Assembly (NCBI GenBank): GCA_964429655.1
Contig: CAYSCZ010000099.1
Location: 1 to 6,819, forward strand
From: CAYSCZ01 sp964429655
Lineage (GTDB): Bacteria; Bacteroidota; Bacteroidia; Cytophagales; Cyclobacteriaceae
DNA length: 6,819 bases
Reading direction: 5' to 3'
The first letter of the stretch is position 1; every line of letters starts with the position of its first letter. Below are positions 1-6,440 of this stretch, in pieces. A program made the translations under genes and the position numbers. A model generated the notes under the pieces. It was not told the DNA's origin. It worked only from the letters and a program-made list of their open reading frames with translations, and did not search any database.

Positions 1-10
1 ATTTGATATA

Positions 11-820
11 TTAAAAAACCTGGTAAATCTGCATGGAACTGTCCTTTCCAAAAAGCTTAAATTTGGAATCTTCATATTTAAAAAACCTAACAGCCATGAT
101 TAAAAACAGCGCTGTATTTTCCGAAACATGTTTATTCTTGTAGGCTGCAATCATTGTGGTCATGGGCTCAGTAGGTATTTTCAAGATCGGCAGCATTTGA
201 CTTTCGTAGTCACCAAACTTACCATGGTGATCCTTGCTTCTTGGTAAGTATGTTTTTTCTTCGGGGTCGTAACAATAGTCTGATAGAGCAATCAATCGGG
301 CACTTATCTTAAAATTAGTAGCTCCTTTAGGGTAGTTAAAAGCTTTTTTTGGTATAAATGCAGGAAAATGAATGATTACCTGTCCACGGTGAGATCCTTC
401 CTTTACAAAATATTTAGCATTAAAATTTTCTTTATAAGGGCATGCGGAATTGAATTCAAACCCGCTTAAAAAATGACCATACTTTGTTAGAAAAAATGGC
501 CTGGTGCCCGTTTCCCCATCTTCATGCTTTGCCAGATTTCTAAACTGAGCAGTTAGTTTTCCTGAGACATACGATTCACATATTTCCGATAAATTTTTAG
601 ATAACGAGTTCCTCAGTACCTTCGACATCATGGAAGCCACACCAAATTCTTTCTGATTGTTTCTTAACGCTTCATAAGAAAGGTCATTTTTAATTCGATC
701 GGCATTAGGGCCACCTTTCCTGGCAATTATTGGATGATTTACACCTTTAATCCTATACACTCTAAAATCTTTTGAATTTTTTACTTCACCATCACTGGTA
801 GTGGTAATCTCTCTTGGCAT
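11..820 (-). CDS. Conserved hypothetical protein, Bacteroidetes-type family of unknown function
   Basis: A complete 269-residue protein with an ATG start and TAA stop. It has no signal peptide and no membrane segment, so it is probably cytoplasmic. I recognise the layout, from memory, as an uncharacterised family seen in Bacteroidetes. The N-terminal block at about residues 33-72 (ARKGGPNADRI, then LRNNQKEFGVAS, then a VLRNSL helix) resembles the usual pattern of a KGG turn followed by an arginine/asparagine-rich 'REN-EFG' helix. The middle holds a 'FLSGFEFN' motif (117-124). A beta-rich part follows, with 'VIIHFPAFIPKKAF' (148-161) and 'YPKGATNFKI' (163-172). No catalytic motif is visible and I assign no function. 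It is transcribed away from the sulP cluster. The next possible Met is at residue 64, inside the conserved block, so the first ATG is the sensible start. Confidence 0.75.
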   Translation of the reverse strand: MPREITTTSDGEVKNSKDFRVYRIKGVNHPIIARKGGPNADRIKNDLSYEALRNNQKEFGVASMMSKVLRNSLSKNLSEICESYVSGKLTAQFRNLAKHEDGETGTRPFFLTKYGHFLSGFEFNSACPYKENFNAKYFVKEGSHRGQVIIHFPAFIPKKAFNYPKGATNFKISARLIALSDYCYDPEEKTYLPRSKDHHGKFGDYESQMLPILKIPTEPMTTMIAAYKNKHVSENTALFLIMAVRFFKYEDSKFKLFGKDSSMQIYQVF

Positions 821-1215
821 TTCTGTTTTTAGAAGTTTAGCTGATTTTTTTTGTCACATAAATATATAACATTTTAAATATTTTAAAAAATTTAATACTT
901 CGATATTTAGTAATAATTTTTTAATGGATATGGATCATTTAATTTGATAAATTTTTTATCTCAAATTTTTATTGCTTTAAAATTGTAAATTAAGTAAAAA
1001 ATTAAATCGCTTTTTTCTAATCTATTTTTTCGGACTATTTGAATTATTTCAAGAAGGCGTAATACTTATCCAGATTAAATTATATTTAAAAGGGAAATTT
1101 TTTGTTTGTTTTGTGGTCATTAGTAGTAGGTAAGCTTTTTTGGTTTTGAGTAAGCAATGCATGTTTATCTAGACAAATACATTAATTTTTACAATTAAAT
1201 ATAAAATCATATACT
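821..1215. other. Divergent AT-rich intergenic region (395 bases)
   Basis: This gap lies between the start of the minus-strand hypothetical gene and the TTG start of the plus-strand SulP gene, so it must hold promoters for both directions. It is extremely A+T-rich, with many T and A runs. I looked for the Bacteroidetes -7 consensus (TAnnTTTG) on both strands and found no exact match, only near misses such as ACTATTTG around 1035-1042 and TTAATTTG around 940-947. I see no tRNA, no strong hairpin, no riboswitch-like conserved core and no convincing small reading frame. It is best read as regulatory spacer with promoters I cannot place. Confidence 0.6.
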
Positions 1216-2769
1216 TTGGCTAAACAACTTTTTTCTCACTTAGATAAGGATATTCCTTCAGGCATTGTTGTTTTTTTAGTGGCACTTCCTTTATGTCTGG
1301 GTATTGCGCTTGCTTCAGGGGCACCTCTTTTTGCAGGAGTGATTGCTGGTATTGTAGGCGGATTGGTCGTAGGGACAGCAAGCGGTTCTCAGCTCAGCGT
1401 TAGTGGACCTGCAGCCGGTCTTACCGTAATCGTATTATCTGCTATCGAACGCATGGGTTCTTATGAGCTTTTTATTACTTCAGTAGCGATTGCCGGTTTA
1501 ATTCAGCTGGCCATGGGCTTTTTAAAAGCCGGTATCGTAGGTCATTACTTCCCATCCACTGTAATTAAAGGCATGCTTGCTGCGATTGGCCTGATTTTGA
1601 TCCTGAAACAAATACCACATGCTTTAGGAGATGACAGGGACTATGAGGGTGATGAAAGCTTTTATCAACCCGATGGAGAAAATACATTTACAGAGATAAT
1701 TTTAGCGCTTCAAAATACGCACTCTGGAGCAATTATCATATGCCTGGTAGCACTAGCAATTTTGATCCTTTGGGAACGACCTTTTATGAAAAGAATTAAA
1801 TTATTCCAATACATTCCCGGGCCGCTTATAGCAGTACTTTCCGGTGTTCTGTTGAATGAATTAGCTTTTAAATCATATCCTGATCTTTATCTAATCGGTA
1901 ATCATTTAGTGGTACTTCCAGTAACAAATAATCTTAATGAGTTTGTTCAGGTTTTTACATTGCCTGACTTTAGTAAAATACTTACAAAAGATCTATGGAT
2001 TACTTCATTTACCATTGCGATAATAGCGAGTCTGGAAACACTATTGAGTCTTGATGCAGTCGATAAACTCGATCCTCATAAAAGAATTGCACCTACTAAC
2101 AGGGAATTGAAAGCACAGGGTCTCGGCAACTTTATTTCAGGGATGATCGGAGGCTTACCATTAACCGCTGTAATTGTCAGGAGTTCTGCAAACATTGCCT
2201 CAGGAGCACAAACAAAATTCTCAGCCATTTTTCATGGTGTACTGTTACTGACAAGCGTCGCATTTTTCCCGCATATTATGAATCTCATTCCTTTAGCCTC
2301 ATTAGCAGCAGTATTGCTTATCGTGGGATTTAAACTTACCAAGCCTAAACTTTATAAAACCGCATTTGAACAGGGAATGAGCCAGTTTGTACCTTTTATC
2401 GTAACAATTGTTGCCATTCTGTTTACTGACTTGCTTATAGGAATAATCATCGGAATTCTTACAGGAATATTCTTTGTCATAAAAACAAATCTTCATAAAG
2501 CTATATCAGTGCATGAAAATGGGAAACAAGAATTTACGATTCAATTAAATAAGGACGTATCATTTTTGAATAAAGCCTTTCTGAGAAATTCACTTCAAAG
2601 TATACCTGCTGGCTCAAAGGTAATTTTCGATGGTTCTAAAGCAATATTCGTCGACCATGATATCGTTGAAACTATATTAGATTTTCAAGAAACATCTGAG
2701 TCAAACGATATTGAAGTAGAGATCATTGGTTCAACAGCAAGCGATCACCCGATTTTTGCCAATATGTAA
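1216..2769 (+). CDS. SulP family inorganic anion transporter (SLC26/SulP) with C-terminal STAS-like domain
   Basis: A 517-residue inner-membrane transporter. Hallmarks visible: the N-terminal 'DIPSGIVVFLVALPLCLGIALASGAP' region (12-37), 'SVSGPAAGLTVIVLSAI' (61-77), the 'ASLETLLSLDAVDKLDPHKR' segment (271-290), and 'GLGNFISGMIGGLPLTAVIVRSSANIASGA' (302-331), the conserved NxxSGxxGGxPxTxxxxRSxxNxxxG core. About a dozen hydrophobic segments fill residues 14-425. A short C-terminal part (about 438-505) with 'VIFDGSKAIFVDHDIVETIL' resembles a STAS domain. The family moves sulfate, bicarbonate or related anions, often with Na+ or H+; this Bacteroidetes subtype is often next to carbonic anhydrase genes and annotated as a bicarbonate transporter, but substrate cannot be read from sequence and no carbonic anhydrase lies in this window. 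The start is TTG: an in-frame stop lies at 1183-1185, no ATG comes between, and the next Met is residue 80, inside the membrane core. It is the first gene of a likely three-gene operon. Confidence 0.93.
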   Translation: MAKQLFSHLDKDIPSGIVVFLVALPLCLGIALASGAPLFAGVIAGIVGGLVVGTASGSQLSVSGPAAGLTVIVLSAIERMGSYELFITSVAIAGLIQLAMGFLKAGIVGHYFPSTVIKGMLAAIGLILILKQIPHALGDDRDYEGDESFYQPDGENTFTEIILALQNTHSGAIIICLVALAILILWERPFMKRIKLFQYIPGPLIAVLSGVLLNELAFKSYPDLYLIGNHLVVLPVTNNLNEFVQVFTLPDFSKILTKDLWITSFTIAIIASLETLLSLDAVDKLDPHKRIAPTNRELKAQGLGNFISGMIGGLPLTAVIVRSSANIASGAQTKFSAIFHGVLLLTSVAFFPHIMNLIPLASLAAVLLIVGFKLTKPKLYKTAFEQGMSQFVPFIVTIVAILFTDLLIGIIIGILTGIFFVIKTNLHKAISVHENGKQEFTIQLNKDVSFLNKAFLRNSLQSIPAGSKVIFDGSKAIFVDHDIVETILDFQETSESNDIEVEIIGSTASDHPIFANM

Positions 2770-2779
2770 ATTACTCTCT

Positions 2780-2971
2780 ATGATCAAGAACTTATACCGG
2801 TTATTAAAGTTACTTTTGATAACCATTCTTTTGATGCCTTCTTATTCATGCAGCAGGGATTATTCTTATAAAGTCACAGTGGCGAAACCCATTAGCAGGC
2901 ATAAACACTATAAACCGGGAAAACATAAACGCAAGAAAAGAATAAAAAAAGTAAAGCTCAAAGCCAACTAA
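2780..2971 (+). CDS. Small, strongly basic putative lipoprotein
   Basis: A 63-residue protein. A positively charged N-terminus (MIKNLYRLLK) and a hydrophobic stretch (LLLITILLMP, 11-20) lead to 'SYSC', with Cys24 as the probable lipidation site. The lipobox is weak, because Tyr is at -2 and Ser at -3. The mature part is short and very basic: 13 of residues 40-61 are Lys or Arg, plus His. I found no enzyme motif; such tails could touch phosphate-rich lipopolysaccharide, nucleic acid or acidic partners, but that is inference. A longer reading from TTG at 2726 would overlap sulP by 44 bases and put 18 odd residues before the signal peptide, so I chose the ATG at 2780. It begins 10 bases after the sulP stop and ends 8 bases before ggt, so it is almost certainly co-transcribed with both. 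Confidence 0.72.
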   Translation: MIKNLYRLLKLLLITILLMPSYSCSRDYSYKVTVAKPISRHKHYKPGKHKRKKRIKKVKLKAN

Positions 2972-2979
2972 TCATATCC

Positions 2980-4677
2980 ATGAAATACTGTAAATCTACT
3001 CTTATCCTACTAGCAGGAATGTTGCTGATGTCTTCATGTAAAAGAAAGAAAGAAAGGATTTATGGTGAGATTCTGGATAATGCTGTGGTCGTTGCAGCCC
3101 ATCCGGTCGCCACAAAGGTTGGCCTGGATATCCAAAAAAAAGGAGGAAATGCTTATGATGCAGCTATTGCAGTTCAATTTGCACTGGCTGTAGTTTATCC
3201 TAGAGCGGGTAATATTGGAGGAGGTGGTTTTGTGGTGTGGCGGCAGGCAGATGGTAGTGCGGGCACATTAGACTTCAGGGAAAAAGCACCCATTGCATCA
3301 ACAAAAGATATGTATCTTGATGAAGATGGAAATGTGATTGAAGATCTAAGTATTAAAGGTCATAAAGCGGCCGGCGTCCCCGGTACCGTAGATGGTATGT
3401 ACAGACTGCATGAAAAGTTTGGATCAATACCCTGGTCAGAGTTAATACAGCCCGCCATCGACCTGGCTCAGAATGGAGTGAAAGTTTCAGAAACAGAAGC
3501 TAAAAATTACAATCGCTTTCAGGATGACATTAATAAATACAATGAAGAAGATAATATATTTTTAAAAACCGGCGGATGGAAAACTAACGATACCTTAATT
3601 CAAAAAGACCTGGCAAAAACTTTAATACTTGTCAGGGATTCAGGGAGAAATGGATTTTACAGTGGGCGAATTGCTGAGTTAATTATTGATGAGATGGATG
3701 ATGGTGGCGGGATTATTACTATTGAAGATCTGCAACAGTATGCTTCTAAATTCAGGAACCCTGTTGAAGGTGATTATAAAGGACATAAAATCATTGCGAT
3801 GCCACCTCCTTCCAGCGGTGGTGTGGCAGTAATCCAACTTTTAAAGGGTGCTGAGAATTACGATCTCTCTGCCATGGGACATAATTCTGCAGAAACAATT
3901 CATATTTTAACTGAATTGGAAAGAAGGGTTTTTGCCGATCGGGCAACCCATCTTGGTGATATGGACCATTATGATGTACCGCTTGATATGCTTCTATCTG
4001 ACCAGTACAACGACCAACGATTTTCAGCTATTAAAGCCAATCAAAAAACCTCTTCACAGGATATCAAAGAAGGTGAAGTTGAGATCATTGAAAGCATAGA
4101 AACCACACACTTCTCGATTGTTGATGAATCAGGTAATGCTGTGGCCGTTACAACTACATTAAATAGTTACTTTGGGTGCAAGGTTATGGTAAGTGGCGCT
4201 GGATTTTTTCTTAACAATGAAATGGATGATTTTAGTGTAAAACTTGGCGCGCCTAATCAATTTGGCCTGGTGGGTTCGGAGGCAAATGCTATAATACCTT
4301 CCAAACGCATGTTAAGCTCTATGACTCCTACCATTGTTGAAAAAAATAACGACTTGTATATGGTACTTGGTACTCCAGGTGGTTCTACTATTATCACATC
4401 AGTATTCCAGACGATACTGAATGTCATTGATTTTGAGATGACCATGCAGGAGGCTGTCAATGCTAATAAAACCCATCATCAATGGCTTCCGGATCGAATA
4501 ATTTTTGAAAAGGGTGGGCTGAGTGATGGTGTAATCAAAGAACTTCGGGATATAGGTCACAAATTAGAAGAAAGGTCGTCCATAGGCCGATTAAATTGTA
4601 TCATGGTCAGGCCCGACGGTAAATTAGAAGGAGCACCCGATTACTTACGAGGAGATTGTGAAGCATTGGGTTATTGA
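2980..4677 (+). CDS. ggt: Gamma-glutamyltransferase (glutathione hydrolase), lipid-anchored precursor
   Basis: A 565-residue Ntn-hydrolase that cleaves the gamma-glutamyl bond of glutathione and related peptides and can transfer the glutamyl group. The signal peptide ends in LMSSC, so Cys20 is a good lipoprotein site and the enzyme is probably membrane-tethered in the periplasm; the CKRKKER start of the mature part is basic, unlike acidic surface-export signals known in this phylum. Self-cleavage is expected between Glu374 and Thr375 ('ETTHFSIVD'), giving a 191-residue small subunit, as in E. coli. Residues matching E. coli positions by offset: Arg100 (R114), Thr375 nucleophile (T391), Thr393 (T409), Asn395 (N411), Asp417 (D433), Ser446-Ser447 (S462-S463), Gly467-Gly468 (G483-G484). 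A lid-loop-like stretch (421-443) is present, but Phe428 stands where E. coli has Tyr444, and Glu414 where it has Gln430. Last gene of the plus-strand cluster. Confidence 0.95.
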   Translation: MKYCKSTLILLAGMLLMSSCKRKKERIYGEILDNAVVVAAHPVATKVGLDIQKKGGNAYDAAIAVQFALAVVYPRAGNIGGGGFVVWRQADGSAGTLDFREKAPIASTKDMYLDEDGNVIEDLSIKGHKAAGVPGTVDGMYRLHEKFGSIPWSELIQPAIDLAQNGVKVSETEAKNYNRFQDDINKYNEEDNIFLKTGGWKTNDTLIQKDLAKTLILVRDSGRNGFYSGRIAELIIDEMDDGGGIITIEDLQQYASKFRNPVEGDYKGHKIIAMPPPSSGGVAVIQLLKGAENYDLSAMGHNSAETIHILTELERRVFADRATHLGDMDHYDVPLDMLLSDQYNDQRFSAIKANQKTSSQDIKEGEVEIIESIETTHFSIVDESGNAVAVTTTLNSYFGCKVMVSGAGFFLNNEMDDFSVKLGAPNQFGLVGSEANAIIPSKRMLSSMTPTIVEKNNDLYMVLGTPGGSTIITSVFQTILNVIDFEMTMQEAVNANKTHHQWLPDRIIFEKGGLSDGVIKELRDIGHKLEERSSIGRLNCIMVRPDGKLEGAPDYLRGDCEALGY

Positions 4678-4686
4678 TTAAGAGCA
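4678..4686. other. Convergent gene junction without an obvious terminator
   Basis: Only 9 bases separate the ggt stop (TGA, plus strand) from the stop of the minus-strand OmpA-type gene (TGA). I see no stable GC-rich hairpin in or next to it, only AT-rich sequence such as the stretch around 4690-4707. The two transcripts probably overlap at their 3' ends, or termination is factor-dependent. Confidence 0.5.
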
Positions 4687-6216
4687 TCATTTTATAATTT
4701 TAAATTCAACCCTTCTATTCAATTTTCTGGTTTCTTCAGAGGCATTGCTTGCAATTGGACGCTTTCCCCCATATCCGATACTTTTAATTCTTGTTCGATC
4801 AATACCTTTTAACACCAGATAGTCTTCCACAACATCCACACGATTTTGTGATAATTTTAAGTTCATCAGTGGATCGCCCCGACTATCCGTATGTCCTGAT
4901 AGCTCAATTTTAATGGAGGGGTTTTCTTTTAATATTCTTACCAATTCGTCTAATTGACTGAGTGAACCCTTGATCATTTTAGAATTACCCTGCTCAAATA
5001 ATACATTTTCAAGAGATATGGAGGCCCCCACTGAAAGTTTAGCAATTGGTAAAATAACATGTGGTTGGATTTCAAGTTCCTGGGGGCTTATAATTGCATC
5101 TGAACCAAAAAAACCTGGCTTGCTAACCGTAAGAAGATAGTCCGTATAGGGTATGTAAGGATGGGTTGATATACCATTTTGGTTGGTATAAATTGTATCT
5201 TTTTGTCCGGAGACCTCTATAAGTATCTTTGCATTTGGAACGGGGTCTCCGCTTTTCTTTTCCATTACTTCAAATTTTACATATTGTTCCAATGAATCAA
5301 CCAAAATAGTGCTTTCAGGCTCACTAAACGCTGGTTTTATGTCAATTATCTTAATGTCCCCATAGCCTTCACTATCTTGTGTTGAACTCATAAATGCAAA
5401 ATCTGAACCTGATAAAAAGCCAAATGAAATATCTTTTCCTTTGGTACTTGTATTAGTTATTCTTTTAGGCGCTTCCCAATTTCGCCAGGTATTATCCAGC
5501 CTTTTAGTTACATAAACATCAAAACTCCGGTCTCCCTTTCGGCCATTTGTTGAAAAATATAATGTTGAGTCGTCCGGTGCCAAATACGGGGTCAATTCTT
5601 GTCCTTTTGTGTTTATTTGATATCCGATATTTCTAATTAATGACCATCCATTGCGTGTCTTTTTACTTATATAGATATCTTCTACGCCGTAGCTACCAAA
5701 TGACTCCATAGCCAATAATAGATACTTCCCCGAAGGAGATACCGAACCTGAAATATGTTTGGAATACTTTTTAAAATTTTTAATCACCAGGTTTCTAGGC
5801 TTTGACCATGAATTCCCAAGTCTTCTTGATAAAGATATCCCGCTTTGAAAGTCTACAGCTTCCCTCCCTCCATACTGATTAAGTATCCACATCGTTTGGC
5901 CATCGGGCGAAAACCCGGCCACAGCATTGTAATATTCATCATTCAAAGTGGACAAATTCTTAGGTTCACTCCATCCATCCGGTGTTTTTGAGGAGATATA
6001 AATATCTCCTTTGTCTACTTCTCCACCAACATTATTAGGATCATTTGCCCTGGTAAAGTAAATCTCATTCCCTGATGAATGCATTACTACCTGGTGCTCA
6101 TCATATTGGGTATTAATTTCCGAAAGTGGTATTTGCCCGGAATACATCTCTACCTGGGCAATTGCAACACTTCCATAAAGTGAAAAAAAAATTGATAAAG
6201 TGCACTTCAATCTCAT
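4687..6216 (-). CDS. Exported PD40 beta-propeller / OmpA-domain envelope protein
   Basis: A 509-residue protein with an N-terminal signal peptide (about 1-20, ending VAIAQ; no lipobox Cys). Residues 40-295 hold several PD40/WD40-like propeller blades, recognisable by 'SPDG'-like turns and 'D-I-Y-x-S/T-K' strands: 'GNEIYFTRAND' (49-59), 'DIYISSKTPDGWSEP' (71-85), 'GFSPDGQTMWIL' (101-112), 'SVSPSGKYLLLAM' (158-170), 'DIYISKKTRNGWS' (180-192), 'YLAPDDSTLYFSTNG' (211-225). Residues about 312-375 form a carboxypeptidase-regulatory-like beta domain ('GDPVPNAKILIEV', 'TNQNGIS', 'YLLTVSKPGF'). Residues about 403-509 are an OmpA C-terminal domain with 'LSGHTDSRGD' (439-448), 'LSQNRVDVV' (455-463) and 'NRRVEF' (500-505). 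Asp443 and Arg459 are the expected peptidoglycan (diaminopimelate) contacts. It likely sits in the periplasm bound to the cell wall. This architecture is common in Bacteroidetes, some relatives being tied to gliding/type IX secretion, but nothing here shows that role. It is a lone gene. Confidence 0.93.
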   Translation of the reverse strand: MRLKCTLSIFFSLYGSVAIAQVEMYSGQIPLSEINTQYDEHQVVMHSSGNEIYFTRANDPNNVGGEVDKGDIYISSKTPDGWSEPKNLSTLNDEYYNAVAGFSPDGQTMWILNQYGGREAVDFQSGISLSRRLGNSWSKPRNLVIKNFKKYSKHISGSVSPSGKYLLLAMESFGSYGVEDIYISKKTRNGWSLIRNIGYQINTKGQELTPYLAPDDSTLYFSTNGRKGDRSFDVYVTKRLDNTWRNWEAPKRITNTSTKGKDISFGFLSGSDFAFMSSTQDSEGYGDIKIIDIKPAFSEPESTILVDSLEQYVKFEVMEKKSGDPVPNAKILIEVSGQKDTIYTNQNGISTHPYIPYTDYLLTVSKPGFFGSDAIISPQELEIQPHVILPIAKLSVGASISLENVLFEQGNSKMIKGSLSQLDELVRILKENPSIKIELSGHTDSRGDPLMNLKLSQNRVDVVEDYLVLKGIDRTRIKSIGYGGKRPIASNASEETRKLNRRVEFKIIK

Positions 6217-6277
6217 CTTGCAAATCTCTTAAAAAGACGCCTTAATAACCAATAACATAAATTATTCAATAAATATT

Positions 6278-6295
6278 TAAACTTTTTAAAGTTTA
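6278..6295. promoter_or_regulatory. Perfect 8+8 palindrome upstream of the OmpA-type gene
   Basis: TAAACTTT, a 2-base TT spacer, then AAAGTTTA. It lies about 62 to 79 bases upstream of the start codon of the minus-strand OmpA-type gene, where an operator or promoter-adjacent site could sit. In such AT-rich DNA a palindrome of this size can also arise by chance, and no -7 consensus (TAnnTTTG) was found near it, so its role as an operator is only a suggestion. Confidence 0.3.
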
Positions 6296-6396
6296 GTCTT
6301 GTGTTTATTAATATTTATATTTTTATTTGAATTATATGTAGATTTTTCAACCAGCAACAGGTCATACACAGCTATGTGTTATAGGTTATGAGTAAT

Positions 6397-6427
6397 TAAA
6401 GCCTCATCTTAAAATGATGAGGCTTTA
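6397..6427 (-). terminator. Hairpin terminator after the oxidase subunit III gene
   Basis: A 12-bp perfect stem (6397-6408 pairing with 6416-6427) with GCCTCATC/GATGAGGC as its core and a 7-base loop. It starts 3 bases past the oxidase subunit III stop codon on the minus strand. A-runs precede and T-runs follow the core on either strand; the T-rich tail is better on the plus strand (TTTATTTTAT), so it may stop transcription in both directions. It separates the oxidase transcript from the OmpA-type gene further left. Confidence 0.85.
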
Positions 6428-6440
6428 TTTTATAAAATAA
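6425..6440. repeat. 16-base perfect palindrome across the oxidase stop codon
   Basis: TTATTTTA followed directly by TAAAATAA. It spans the subunit III stop codon and touches the terminator stem. It is made only of A and T, so it is probably part of the U-rich tail of the terminator when read on the plus strand, rather than a protein-binding site. Confidence 0.35.

Noticed and set aside
821..1215. A possible riboswitch or small RNA in the long gap
   Set aside because: No GC-containing stems or conserved cores are visible; the region is mostly A/T runs.
2302..2496. A 64-codon open frame on the minus strand inside the SulP gene
   Set aside because: It lies wholly within a strongly conserved transporter core and its product is Lys/Tyr/Cys-rich with no family features; it is a shadow of the real gene.
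2726..2779. A longer, TTG-initiated N-terminus for the small basic lipoprotein
   Set aside because: It would overlap the end of sulP and place 18 residues before a well-formed signal peptide; the ATG at 2780 fits both spacing and topology better.
2780..2971. Annotation of the small lipoprotein as a 'quinol oxidase subunit 4'
   Set aside because: I recall small basic Bacteroidetes lipoproteins sometimes carrying this label, but the sequence has only one hydrophobic segment and no oxidase feature, so the name would mislead.
4257..4460. A 67-codon open frame on the minus strand inside ggt
   Set aside because: It is antisense to the lid loop and the Ser-Ser/Gly-Gly active-site region of the GGT and shows no features of its own.
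6361..6380. A small inverted repeat (ACACA-GCTA-TGTGT) left of the terminator
   Set aside because: The stem is only 5 bp and sits where chance is a sufficient explanation.
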